In this document: piece after piece, positions 11,837 through 21,654 of the stretch | Layout of the letters: the number at the start of each line of letters is the position of its first letter | Position numbering within the stretch: position 1 is the first letter of the stretch | Assembly: GCF_947179165.1 (NCBI RefSeq) | Contig: NC_077237.1 | Span: 62,479,523-62,543,522, forward strand | DNA: 64,000 nt | Source: Solanum dulcamara | Taxonomy: Eukaryota; Streptophyta; Magnoliopsida; Solanales; Solanaceae | Direction of reading: 5' to 3' | Notes under the pieces: generated by a model | Told to the model about the DNA's origin: nothing | What the model saw: only the letters and a program-made list of their open reading frames with translations | Databases searched by the model: none | Made by a program: the position numbers and the translations under genes

Positions 11837-12216
11837 AACTAAACACTAATGGGAGTGCATTAGACAATCCCGGAAGAATTGGAGCTGGGGGTATCTTAAG
11901 AGATCACAAAGAAAAACTCATATATGCCTTTGCTGCACCTCTTGGCCTTGGTTCTTACAACCAAGATGAGGTGCAGGCTGCTTTATTGGGCATCACTTGG
12001 TGCATTCAACATGGATACAACAGGGTTCTCTTGGAGGTTGACTCAGAGCTGCTTGTGAAATTGCTAAAACAAGAGATCAAACCTCCTTGGAACATCAGGA
12101 ACTACATCACTTAGCTGCAAGATCTGATCACATTGCTGGATCAGTTTCAATGCAAACACATTTTTAGGGAAGCTAACTTTGCTGCAGACACTCTTTCCAA
12201 GCACAGCCATAAGGTC
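11837..12216 (+). pseudogene. LINE ORF2 RNase H domain (RVT_3 type), 5' part
   Basis: Plus-strand reading from 11837 gives a plant RVT_3/RNase H-like domain: a start with N-G-S-A, then GRIGAGGILRDH, the central acidic motif LLEVDSELLVKLL, and the C-terminal REANFAADTLSKHSHK, which carries the usual R-E-x-N-x-x-A-D signature. This domain sits at the end of ORF2 in plant L1-type LINEs and helps remove RNA from the cDNA hybrid. A TAG at about 12112 interrupts it. The reading is cut at 12216 by the copia LTR and resumes at 17293. Confidence 0.8.
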
Positions 12217-12658
12217 TGTTGGGGTGAGGAAGCACCACAACTAAAGTTTGATATGATGAAAATATTAAAAATAAATTGGACATGAGAATTTTACGTGGAA
12301 ACCCCTCTAATTGATAGAAGGGAAAAACCACGGGTAGAAGGATGTCATTATTTTTGTATGGAGTACACAGCTCTCAAATACAAGGAGAAAACAACAATTA
12401 ACACTTCTCTCTTGCAAAAGGAACAACTACTAAAGAGGACACTCAAAACTACAATATTTATCTTGGTGTATTACTCTCTTTGTATTCTTACTCTCTCTTT
12501 CTGGGATGGGATAAATGAGGGCAAGAGGTCTTCTATTTATAGGAAACTAGAAACGCGTAAAATCCGCGTATTGAACCTTCCTTTTTTGACTACGCATTCA
12601 AAAAGCGTTTTGTTCCTTTTTTGACTACGCATTCAAAACGCGTTTTGAATATCTTGCA
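12217..12658 (-). repeat. Copia 3' LTR
   Basis: On the minus strand starts TGCAAGATATTC and ends CCTCACCCCAACA. The palindromes present in the 5' LTR are partly decayed here (ACGCATTCAAAAAGCG versus ACGCGTTCAAAACGCG). Confidence 0.92.
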
Positions 12659-12672
12659 TTCTCCCACTTGAA
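12659..12672 (-). other. Copia polypurine tract
   Basis: Minus strand reads TTCAAGTGGGAGAA directly before the 3' LTR start (TGCAAG), the place and composition expected of the plus-strand primer. Confidence 0.75.
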
Positions 12673-12731
12673 GATTTAATTGAGAATCAATTAAGTCTTC
12701 ACACCATCCTTTCTACCCAATTACTGCAATG

Positions 12732-13865
12732 TTACGTTTCTGCTAGGCCAATAGAAGATCGACACCATATGAACTTGTTACTGTTGATCGGCTTCGTAAA
12801 CATATCTGTCAGGTTGTCATTAGTGTGAATTTTCTGAATATCCACACTGCCTTCTTCCACCTTCTCATGAACAAAGTGATACTGAACTCGTATGTGTTTT
12901 GTCCTTGAATCAAATGCCGGATTCTTTGCAAGATGCAAAGTGCTCTGACTGTCACAAAATAGAGCAATCTTCTCTTGTTTGTGCCCGAGCTCCTCCAGTA
13001 ACATCTGCATCCATATTGCTTCTTTGCTAGCTTGTGTAGCTGCTACATATTCTGCTTCCGTCGTAGATGTTGCCACGATAGATTGCAGTTTTGAAACCCA
13101 GCTTACAGCTCCTCCAGCAAGAGTAAACACATAACCTGTGGTGGACTTGCTTTTATCAAAATCACCTGCATAATCTGAATCAACATAACCTTTAACAGTA
13201 AAGTCTGATCCTCCATAACACATTGTAACATCTGAGGTACCCTTGATGTATCTCAGGATCCTCTTAACAGTATTCCAATGCTCTCTACCAGGATTAGCCA
13301 TGTATCGACTAACCACTCCCACTGCTTGTGCAATGTCAGGTCTTGTACATACCATAGCGAACATTAAACTTCCCACTGCTGATGCATACGGTACTCGAGA
13401 CATCTCCATCCTCTCTGCTTCATTGCTAGGACACATACTTGAGGATAACTTGAAATTAATAGGAAGTGGAGTAGAAATTGACTTACAGTCTTGCATCTTG
13501 AAGCGTCTCAAGATTTTCTTCAAGTAGTTCTTTTGAGAAAGCCAAATCTTCCTATTATTTCTGTCTCGGTGAATTTGCATCCCTAGAATCTTGTTTGTTG
13601 GTCCCAAGTCCTTCATTTCAAACTCCCTAGCCAACTGTGCCTTTAAATTTGTGAGACGATCTTTGTTGGGGCCTGCTACCAACATGTCGTCAACATACAA
13701 CAGCAAAATAACAAAATCTTCATCACCAAATCTCTTGTAATAAACACAAGGATCTGAACTATGTCTGTTGTATCCAAGGCTTATAATGAAGGAATCAAAT
13801 CTCTTATACCAACATCTCTGCGCCTGTTTGATACCGTATAGAGACTTGTTCAACCTGCAAACCAA
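12732..13865 (-). pseudogene. Copia reverse transcriptase and RNase H (frameshifted from upstream pol)
   Basis: 377-aa open stretch. RT motifs: LNKSLYGIKQAQRCWY, the catalytic box LLYVDDMLVAG with both Asp intact, then TPLPINFKL and GSLMFAMVCTRPDIAQAV. RNase H follows: GYVDSDYAGDFDKSKSTTGY, SKLQSIVATSTTEAEYVAA, LFCDSQSTLHLAKNPAFDSR, and the end motif LTDMFTKPI. The stop TAA at 12732-12734 is the natural end of the polyprotein. The ATG at 13865 is internal: a one-base frameshift in about 13866-13885 separates this part from the preceding pol reading. This is the RNA-dependent DNA synthesis and hybrid-removal module. Confidence 0.93.
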
Positions 13866-14062
13866 GTTCTCTTTTCCCGTTCTTCAAAACCTTCTGGTTT
13901 GAGCATATAAATTTCTTCTTCAAGTTCTCCATGAAGAAATGCAGTTTTGACATCTAACTGCTCTAAGTACAAGTCAAATGTAGCACACATCGCCAGGACC
14001 ACTCGAATTATTGTGAGTCGAACCACCGGAGAAAATATCTCATTGAAGTCTATACCTTCTTT
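13866..14062 (-). pseudogene. Copia RT, N-terminal stretch between stop and frameshift
   Basis: Continues the frame of 14063-15085 after a TAG at 14063-14065. It reads GIDFNEIFSPVVRL and then LEQLDVKTAFLHGELEEEIY, which holds the first RT Asp, then slips out of frame in an A-rich stretch near 13870-13885. The stop most likely replaces a Gln codon, given the family motif G-F-x-Q-K-x-G-I-D. Confidence 0.85.
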
Positions 14063-15085
14063 CTAAGCGAATCCTTTCACCACCAATCTTGCACGATACT
14101 TCTCCACTTGATCATTACCATTGCGTTTGATCTTATAGACCCATTTGTTTCCAATGGCCTTCCTTCCTTGTGGTAATTGAACAAGATCCCATGTTTTATT
14201 TTTATGGAGAGCTTCAATTTCTTCTTGCATTGCTGCCACCCATAGAGATGATTCTTGGCCTTTCATAGCTTCTTGAAAGGTTGAAGGCTCTCCATCTTCT
14301 GTTAATAGACAGTATGCAATATTACTCTCCATAGAATAATCTGAGTGCCAAGCTGGTTCTCTTCTCTCCCTAGTTGACCGTCGAACTTCTGGAGTTTCGA
14401 TCTCAGCTTGCTCTTGTTCTTCGTGCTCTGGTGCTGCTTCAGAAGAAACTGGAACTTCTTCTATTTCTTCAACTTCAACTGTAGTAGTCTCTGATTTTTC
14501 TTTTGAAGTGGTGCCTTCTTTTGCTTGTATCTTGTTTTCAACAAATACAACATCCCTGCTGATTAACACCTTGTGGGCTGTGAGATCCCACAAGCGATAC
14601 CCCTTGACTCCATCAGCATATCCTAAGAAAATGCATTTTCTGGATTTTGGATCCAACTTCGATTTTTCTTGGGTGTTGTACATAACATAAGCAGGACTTC
14701 CGAATATATGTAAGCGAGAATAATCAGCTAGTTTTCCTGTCCACATCTCCATTGGTATTTTCAGATCAATTGCGGTTGATGGTGACCGATTGATCACATA
14801 ACAGGCGGTTTTGACTGCTTCTGCCCAGAATGGTTTTTCCAACCCTGCAGTTGCCAACATAGCTCTTGTCCGTTCCAATAAGGTTCTATTCATCCGCTCT
14901 GCTACTCCATTTTGTTGTGGAGTATATGCCACCGTGAACTGCCGTTTAATACCTTCTTGTTTACAAAAGTTATTAAATTCATCACCAGTGTATTCTCCTC
15001 CATTATCTGTCCTCAAACACTTGATCTTTTTCTCGGATTCAAGTTCCACCCGCGCTTTGAATTCTTTGAAAACTGAAAAAAACAT
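14063..15085 (-). pseudogene. Copia integrase C-terminal half and RT entry
   Basis: 340-aa open stretch. It holds the second integrase Asp in LRTDNGGEYTGDEF and the catalytic Glu in QQNGVAERMNRTLLERTRAML, followed by the conserved NRSPSTAID and GKLADYSRLHIFGSPAY regions. An acidic Glu-rich linker follows (about residues 195-240), then KNKTWDLVQLP and the RT start KWVYKIKRNG. It ends at the TAG at 14063-14065. The ATG at 15085 is internal: the real frame arrives from 15782 through a frameshift in a run of seven T (minus strand, near 15075), where six T would keep frame. Confidence 0.92.
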
Positions 15086-15782
15086 CTGCCTTCCTCTTGA
15101 TTGGATACACCCAACTTCTCCTGGAGTAATTATCGATATATAACACGAAATATTTCGCTCCTCCTAGAGACTCCACCGGTGCTTGCACGACATCAGAGTG
15201 AACCAGATCTAGTATTTCCTTGCTTTTAGCAGAGGAACTGCTAAACTTCAATCTATTTTGCTTACTGGTAACACAATGCTCACAAAAGGGTAGTGAAACC
15301 TTTTTGAGCCCTGAAAGAAGTTTTTGCTCAGCAAGAATCTTCAAACCTCGTTCCGACATATGGCCAAGTTTAGAATGCCACATCATCGTTGATTCTTCAA
15401 ATGAACTTGCTGACGCGGTTGATGCTTCTCCTTCTTGGTGTGTTTCACCTTTAAGCACATATAGATTTGCCGCAAGTTTTTCTGCTTTCATCACTACAAG
15501 CGCTCCTTTGAATATTCTCATGACTCCACCATGAGTCTTATACGAACATTCATTATCATCTAGTTGTCCTAAAGACAATAGATTCTTCTTCAAGTCTTTT
15601 ACATGTCGTACCTTCTGGATGGTGCGAACCGTGCCATCATACATCTTTATTTTGATGGACCCAATACCAATAACATCCAAAGAATGATCGTTTCCCATGA
15701 ACACAGACACTCCTGAGATAGGATTATATTGATGGAACCATTCTCTCCTAGAAGTCATATGCCATGTTGCTCCTGTGTCCAT
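15039..15782 (-). pseudogene. Copia protease and integrase N-terminal half
   Basis: Begins one codon after the TAG that ends the gag reading and stays in the same frame. Protease active site: MDTGATWHM. The integrase zinc domain follows (HSKLGHMSERGLKIL, then CEHCVTSKQ), and the first catalytic Asp is in LDLVHSDVV, followed by FVLYIDNYSRRSWVYPIK. The last residues after KADVFF are out of frame because of the T-run frameshift. Together with 14063-15085 the integrase Asp-Asp-Glu triad is present, so only the reading frame is broken. Confidence 0.93.
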
Positions 15783-15785
15783 AAT

Positions 15786-16670
15786 CTAGACATCAGCGAA
15801 ACGTTTTCTGCCTTCATTATTTGATATTGCCTCACTACATAAAATATCGCCATTATCCGAGGTACATGCAACATTCCCTTGAGCATTTGATGGCTCAGGG
15901 TGTTCACTCTTCTTCTTGAACCGACAATCTTTCTTGAAGTGCCCTTTCTTGCCACAGTTGTAGCACTTGATATTCTTCTTACTTCTTGATTGAGATCTGC
16001 CATGATTGTGACTCTCACTGGGGCCACGTTCCGTTGGTCTTTCTCTCACCATCATCAAAGCTTCAGCTTGCTGCAAACTTGCTTGTCTGTCTTCCTTATT
16101 TTTGCGCCTATTGTCTTCTTCCAAGACAGCGGCTGCAATTTCATCGAAAACTAGACTGTCTGTATTGTTTGTCAGATTGATGATGAGTTGATCATACGAG
16201 TCAGGCAGACTTTGAAGTAAAAGCTCCGCACGTTCAGTCCCTTCTATTTTGCAACCCATTATTGTAAGTTGCGAAAACAGAGTATTCAAAGTATTGATGT
16301 GTTCAGTAACTAACATGGACTCTGCCATTCGAAGAGTATACAATCTTCTTTTTAAGAATATTTTATTATGTAAAGACTTGGCCTCATACAACCCCGTAAG
16401 AGTATCCCATATTTCCTTCGCCGTCTGCTTTTCCGCCACACTAGACAACACTTGATCAGCTAGTGACAAGTGTAGATCAGCAACTGCGTTGCTGTCTATG
16501 TCATTCCACTTGCTGTCATCAACAAAGTCTGTGTGGCTGCCTTCAATTGCAGCTAAGCAATTGTCTTTTCTCAGTATTGCTTTTATTTTTATTTTCCACA
16601 ATGAGAAATTAGTCTCATTGAATTTCTCAACGTCAAACTTTGTTGTACTCGACATTGTTATTTGTTTCAC
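15786..16670 (-). CDS. Copia Gag (capsid and nucleocapsid), ends at in-frame TAG
   Basis: 294-aa open stretch, typical of Tnt1-like Gag. The N-terminus has FDVEKFNETNFSLWKIKIK; the UBN2/gag-polypeptide region has AKEIWDTLTGLYEAKSLHNK and LLLQSLPDSYDQLI; the nucleocapsid zinc knuckle is CYNCGKKGHFKKDC (C-x2-C-x4-H-x4-C, about residues 237-250). It packages the element RNA in cytoplasmic particles. In related elements gag and pol form one ORF; here TAG (15786-15788) stands where a Trp is usual before the protease D-T-G, so the simplest reading is a point mutation (TGG to TAG). The upstream Met codons at 16670 and 16655 are both possible starts; the second (MSSTTKFDVEKF) fits the family better. 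Confidence 0.9.
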   Translation of the reverse strand: MKQITMSSTTKFDVEKFNETNFSLWKIKIKAILRKDNCLAAIEGSHTDFVDDSKWNDIDSNAVADLHLSLADQVLSSVAEKQTAKEIWDTLTGLYEAKSLHNKIFLKRRLYTLRMAESMLVTEHINTLNTLFSQLTIMGCKIEGTERAELLLQSLPDSYDQLIINLTNNTDSLVFDEIAAAVLEEDNRRKNKEDRQASLQQAEALMMVRERPTERGPSESHNHGRSQSRSKKNIKCYNCGKKGHFKKDCRFKKKSEHPEPSNAQGNVACTSDNGDILCSEAISNNEGRKRFADV

Positions 16671-16836
16671 ACCCTTCTAGATCGTTTCTGAATATTTTTG
16701 CGAACAATCGTGACTAACTGTACCGTCACCAAAATTTACTATTTACGTGAATAGTACTATTCACCGAATTTTACTATTCACAAAAAGTTACTATTCACTG
16801 ATAGTACCTTTGCATAAAATAGACAGAATAACCGAG

Positions 16837-16850
16837 GTCTTTGATACCAC
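16837..16850 (-). other. Copia primer-binding site (initiator tRNA-Met type)
   Basis: The minus strand reads TGGTATCAAAGACC just after the 5' LTR end. The first eight bases match the complement of initiator tRNA-Met 3' end used by most plant LTR elements. Confidence 0.85.
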
Positions 16851-17292
16851 TGTTGGGGTGAGGAAGCACCACAACTAAAGTTTGATATGATGAAAATATT
16901 GAAAATAAATTGGACACGAGAATTTTACGTGGAAACCCCTCTAATTGATAGAAGGGAAAAACCACGGGTAGAAGGATGTCACTATTTTTGTATGGAGTAC
17001 ACAGCTCTCAAATACAAGGAGAAAACAACAATTAACACTTCTCTCTTGCAAAAGGAACAACTACTAAAGAGGACACTCAAGACTACAATATTTATCTTGG
17101 TGTATTACTCTCTTTGTATTCTTACTCTCTCTTTCTGGGATGGGATAAATGAGGGCAAGAGGTCTTCTATTTATAGGAAACTAAAAACGCGTAAAATCCG
17201 CGTATTGAACCTTCCTTTTTTGACTACGCGTTCAAAACGCGTTTTGTTCCTTTTTTGACTACGCGTTCAAAACGCGTTTTGACTATCTTGCA
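16851..17292 (-). repeat. Copia 5' LTR with paired CGCG palindromes
   Basis: 442-bp LTR. Near its 5' (U3) end are two copies of the perfect palindrome CAAAACGCGTTTTG at 17233-17246 and 17268-17281, 35 bp apart, plus nearby ACGCG sites. CGCG boxes are known targets of CAMTA-type stress regulators in plants, so U3 enhancer function is a reasonable inference, comparable to the repeated boxes described in Tnt1. Confidence 0.9.
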
Positions 17293-17424
17293 GTTGACAG
17301 GTTGTATCAATTCTACAATTTTCAGCGACTTCCTAAGGAAACCCGAGGGTACTACATATTAGACAAACTGGGAATGGCAAGTTTCAGAAGGAAAAAGCTG
17401 AAGAGGATTAAAGATCCACCTTAA
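17293..17424 (+). pseudogene. LINE ORF2 C-terminal end
   Basis: Resumes the RNase H reading after the copia insertion: RLPKETRGYYILDKLGMASF and RRKKLKRIKDPP, then TAA at about 17422. This basic tail (L-P-K-x-x-R-G with F-R-R-K-K) is typical of plant L1 ORF2 proteins. Confidence 0.75.
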
Positions 17425-18550
17425 GTGAGCTGCTGAAGATTGGCTCAAGAGGATCAAGAAACCGCCATGAGCTCTTCTTATCTATTTTTCTATTTTTTTT
17501 GGTGCTATGTAGTTCTTCACATTGGCTGTCTCTAATTGTAGTTATAGCTTCTTTGAAGAATACTTAGTTAGGATTATATTGTAAAGGGGAGCGTCTCCCT
17601 TGTTTTATTGCTTTCCTAGTTACCTTGTATTGAGAGGAGTCCTCTCATAGGTGCATAGTTACCTAGGGACCGTTGTTCTCTATTTTCTACTGTTGTGCAG
17701 GTACATTGCAGAACTGTAGAAGCTGCAGTTTTTGATATTGCTAGCAGCCTTACATGGTGCATACTAAACCACCTAGGAGCAGCAATCAGCAATAACCTGC
17801 AATAACTTGTTGTGGAGAAGACCATAACCTTTGTCCTTTGAGCTTGACAACAACATTCAGCAGCCTGTGATATTGCAGGGAGCACTGCAAGATGCATCCA
17901 CCTAGGAGCAGCACTCAGCAACAACCTGCAACATCCTATTGTGGAGAAGACCATTGGAATCTCTATTGAGCTTGGCATAATGTCACATTGGCTGTACTGC
18001 AGTGCTGTAGCAGCTGATCCAATTCATGGAATTCTTCCAATGCAAACATTTTCCAAAGGTTACTTAAGGTTGTCTAAGTACTACCACATACTTGAGCACA
18101 CAAAACCAAAGTTACTTCGAGGGGGACAAACAAGGAATGGCAAGCATTAGAAGAACAAATCTGAAAAGGACCAAAATTCATTGTAGGTGTTCTTTTTCTA
18201 TATGTAATTTTAGCCTCCTTTTATATTTGCATAGACTTTTCCTTTATCTATGTAAGGGGAGAGTCTCCCTTATTTGCGCTTTCCTAGAATTATTGTATTG
18301 AGAGGAGTCCGCTCTTAGGTGCATAGTCTAAGTTTGCTCCATCTTGTAAATGGGAATAAGTCGAATGGCCTTAGTAGGCTACTCGACTTATGAACCACCT
18401 TAATCACGGAGGTAACATTTATGTCCCCCTCCATGTATATTTTTTTGCTTCTTATTTATAATAAGGCTTGGGGGTGCTCGGCTCAACCCCTGACCGCCAC
18501 GAGGGGCGAGATCCTTGGGTAAGGTCTGTTCTCCAAAAAGGAAAAAAAAA
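17425..18550 (+). other. LINE 3' region with internal duplications and A-rich tail
   Basis: No further gene. Two kinds of duplication are visible. The block GAGAGGAGTCC-TAGGTGCATAG with its GTCTCCCTT lead occurs at about 17585-17660 and 18250-18325, and diverged copies of the ORF end (GGGAATGGCAAG versus GGAATGGCAAGC) occur at 17370 and 18133, so the 3' end was tandemly copied (about 700 bp). Inside, CACCTAGGAGCAGCA is repeated at about 17770 and 17898. The end has GCTCGGCTCAACCCCTGACC and an A-rich tail. Confidence 0.6.
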
Positions 18551-20100
18551 CTGCCTTATGAAGGCCAAATGAACCACTGAAAAGAAAAACATATTGGAGG
18601 CTAACATTGAGACAAAAAATTAAGTTTTAAATTTGCAAGTTGACTAACAGTAAAAAACCACTATGCTAAGATACTAACTTTCCAAAAGAGTAAATCAAAT
18701 GAAAGAGAAAATGCAGTAACCTGGAGGTATACATGCTCATAATAGGTATAAAATACATGAGTCTAACCTTGCGACATACAATTTATTTTAGAATTTGGAA
18801 GTTCAGTAACTAAAAACAACCATTTGTTCGGGATGGGGATTGTCATACTTCATTCTCATTTAATTCTTACCAGTCTAATACTTTATATTGTTGTTTGTTC
18901 CTCTCTTTGTGGTACTATGGTTGTTAGTGTACTTTTAGTAGTTGTTTTATTTTCTTCATTGTTGTTTTTTCCATTTCATACCTACGTTGACATGTGCTAC
19001 TCGAGGATCAAAGATTCATGGTCATTTCAGGTACTTTATTTTATTCAGTTGTACTTACTGGCAATTGTTGTAGCAGTTCCAATTAATACATTAGCTTTCG
19101 GCAGTCAAAAAAATGAATGCAGAGATGGTCTTGGTCAATGATGTAGAGTTTGGCTGCATTGTTCTCCCTTTTTGTTATCCCCTTTAGTAGAATCTCCTTT
19201 CTGCTCCATTCAAAATTTGAAACCTCAACCTTAGGATTGGAGGTGAAGGGTGTTTCGCATCCAAGCAACTCCATCTTGTCCTTTTAGTTGCAATACCATC
19301 TAGAATACTCCTTTTAAAAGTTAAACTGCCTTATGAAGGCCAAATGAACCACTGAAAAGAACAACATATTGGAGGCTAACATTGAGACAAAAAATTAAGT
19401 TTTAAATTTGCAAGTTGACTAACAGTAAAAAACCACTATGCTAAGATACTAACTTTCCAAAAGAGTAAATCAAATGAAAGAGAAAATGCAGTAACCTGGA
19501 GGTATACATGCTCATAATAGGTATAAAATACATGAGTCTAACCTTGCGACATACAATTTATTTTTGAATTTGGAAGTTCAGTAACTAAAAACAACCATTT
19601 GTTCGGGATGGGGATTGTCATACTTCATTCTCATTTAATTCTTACCAGTCTAATACTTTATATTGTTGTTTGTTCCTCTCTTTGTGGTACTATGGTTGTT
19701 AGTGTACTTTTAGTAGTTGTTTTATTTTCTTCATTGTTGTTTTTTCCATTTCATACCTACGTTGACATGTGCTACTCGAGGATCAAAGATTCATGGTCAT
19801 TTCAGGTACTTTTTTTTATTCAGTTGTACTTACTGGCAATTGTTGTAGCAGTTCCAATTAATACATTAGCTTTCGGCAGTCAAAAAAATGAATGCAGAGA
19901 TGGTCTTGGTCAATGATGTAGAGTTTGGCTGCATTGTTCTCCCTTTTTGTTATCCCCTTTAGTAGAATCTCCTTTCTGCTCCATTCAAAATTTGAAACCT
20001 CAACCTTAGGATTGGAGGTGAAGGGTGTTTCGCATCCAAGCAACTCCATCTTGTCCTTTTAGTTGCAATACCATCTAGAATACTCCTTTTAAAAGTTAAA
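18551..20100. repeat. 775-bp direct tandem repeat, two near-identical copies
   Basis: Unit 18551-19325 and unit 19326-20100, both starting CTGCCTTATGAAGG; only a few differences are visible (for example AAAAAC versus AACAAC near the start). Each unit has a 105-codon + strand ORF and a 63-codon - strand ORF (18824/19083 and 19599/19858), but neither resembles a known protein and both are carried by the repeat, so I do not call genes. A minus-strand segment (GGAGTTGCTTGGATGCGAAA...) in each unit resembles tRNA-derived SINE heads in nightshades, with low confidence. Confidence 0.9.
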
Positions 20101-20480
20101 CTGCCTTATGAAGGAAAAATGAATTCCTGAAAAAAATAACATATTGGAGGCTAACCTTGCGACATAAAATTTTGTTTAAAATTTGCAAGTTGACTAAATA
20201 TTAAAAAGCACTATGTTAAGATACTAACTTCCCATAAGATTAAAGCAAACGAAAGAGAAAATGCAGTCATCTGGGGGTATACATGCACATAATATGCGTA
20301 ACATACATGAGTCTAACTCTGCGACATGCAATTTATTTTTGAATTTGGAAGTTTAGTAACTAAAATCAGCCACTATGTTAAGATACAAACTTCACATAAG
20401 TGATAAGCAAATGAAAAAAAAATTGTGATCGGAATGAGGATTACCTTCTTAAACAACATATATATACGCATAATAGGTAC
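20101..20480. repeat. Third, diverged partial copy of the 775-bp repeat
   Basis: Begins CTGCCTTATGAAGG in register with the preceding copies and can be followed through CCTTGCGACATAAAATT and a TAAGATACTAACTTCC block, then loses similarity. It is clearly more diverged than the first two. Confidence 0.75.
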
Positions 20481-21654
20481 CAAGTAATTGTGTAATAGAG
20501 GTTAGCAGATTCTAACAACCATATGAATACAACAATCTTCATGAGAACAACCAAGTGAAAACATTATTTATTATTTAGATATAGAAGGTTTGATTGTATA
20601 CGAAGTGACTACAACCCTCGACCCAACATGCTATGTTAAAAGCATGTAAATGGAGGGAACCCAAATATAGAGAACGATATAACATTAAAACTCAATATGT
20701 ACCATAATACAAATTAAAAGGGTGGTGAGCTGTTTGGAATGAAGCCACAATGTAAAAAGCAATGTGAATGAAAAGTGGGTAAAAGGGGGCGCGCGGGCAG
20801 ATAGTTGTAGCTGTAATACTAATAACAATCTACTACTGCATAACACATTAGTTCCATGATCATTAATGAATGAGTGATGGATCTTGCAGCATTCTGATAT
20901 TAATGCTAGCTCTCAGTTGGTCTTGCTTTTTCTGTAGGTAGTGGATCCGCAGTTTAGACATGTGAAAGTGTGCCCATTTGAGGGGAACTGGTGGTAGTTT
21001 AATTACTGAAGCAAGAGAGAAATACAATATTAATTATCAGCATCATCAAATACGTAGAAGGTGTAATCTGGAATTTACTTGGATATTCAGTTGGAAGGCT
21101 TAGGTGTGAAGACTAACTATAGCTCTTTCCTCCATTAGTGTATTCCTTAGTGTTTGAAGAAAAGGTGTATTATCAAAGCAATAAGTTCATAATAATGCAA
21201 TTTAGTATCCGGCACATGCTGAAGTGTGGAAATAATAGCCTAATATAATGGTATAACAAAGATTTGTTTGTAGGCACAAAAAGTCATGAATGGCTCTGTA
21301 CGCTAGAATCATTAATGGAAAGGAACTTCCATAGGAAATGAGTTCACTGTTACTTAGCAATAGTATATAGTACATGTTGGGATTCAAGATAACAAAATTT
21401 GTTTATTAAAGTATAATGTATAGTTTATTTACAGTATTCTTGATTTCTGTTAAAATTTATGTCGTGTGTAACAATGAGGTTCACATATTTTTGTTTATGT
21501 GCCTCTGTATGGCTTGAAGAACTCAATAATTTGAACTGCTTAAATTTTAGGGATGAAGATGAAGTGATGAAGGTTATAATATTGGAAAGCATAGAGTACA
21601 TTTTCAAAATGTTTTACAAGTTAGAGATTTATTTGAAAATAAACTATGATAACC
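20481..21654. other. AT-rich intergenic DNA, no gene recognised
   Basis: Only short incidental ORFs (for example 21459-21659) without family motifs. A short GGGGGCGCGCGGGC stretch near 20787 stands out from the AT-rich surroundings. Confidence 0.5.

Larger units (their letters stand above)
12217..17292 (-). mobile_element. Tnt1-like (Ty1/copia) retrotransposon
   Basis: 5076-bp element on the minus strand, structurally complete: 5' LTR (16851-17292), primer-binding site (about 16837-16850), one gag-pol reading, purine tract (about 12659-12672) and 3' LTR (12217-12658). The pol order protease-integrase-RT-RNase H is the copia order. The two 442-bp LTRs differ at roughly a dozen positions by eye, so insertion is relatively recent. 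Pol has two in-frame stops and two frameshifts, so it is not autonomous as read. The flanking five bases (AGGTC left, GTTGA right) do not match, so no clear target duplication is seen. Confidence 0.93.
11837..18550 (+). mobile_element. 5'-truncated LINE, interrupted by a copia element
   Basis: Non-LTR retrotransposon remnant: the ORF2 C-terminal RNase H (11837-12216), interrupted by copia DNA (12217-17292), the end of the ORF (17293-17424), a long 3' region with internal duplications, and an A-rich tail at about 18535-18550. The interrupted host sequence is the 775-bp repeat: GTTAAACT before the LINE and AAACTGCCTTATG after the tail, consistent with a short target duplication (AAACT) made by target-primed reverse transcription. 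5' truncation is usual for LINEs. Confidence 0.75.

Noticed and set aside
18824..19141. 105-codon hydrophobic ORF, repeated at 19599-19916
   Set aside because: It is carried unchanged by the 775-bp tandem repeat, has no recognisable domain and no support as a gene; likely a chance ORF in a repeat.
19083..19274. 63-codon minus-strand ORF with relatives at 11570 and 19858
   Set aside because: Resembles the translated head of a tRNA-derived SINE more than a protein; called only as part of the repeat.
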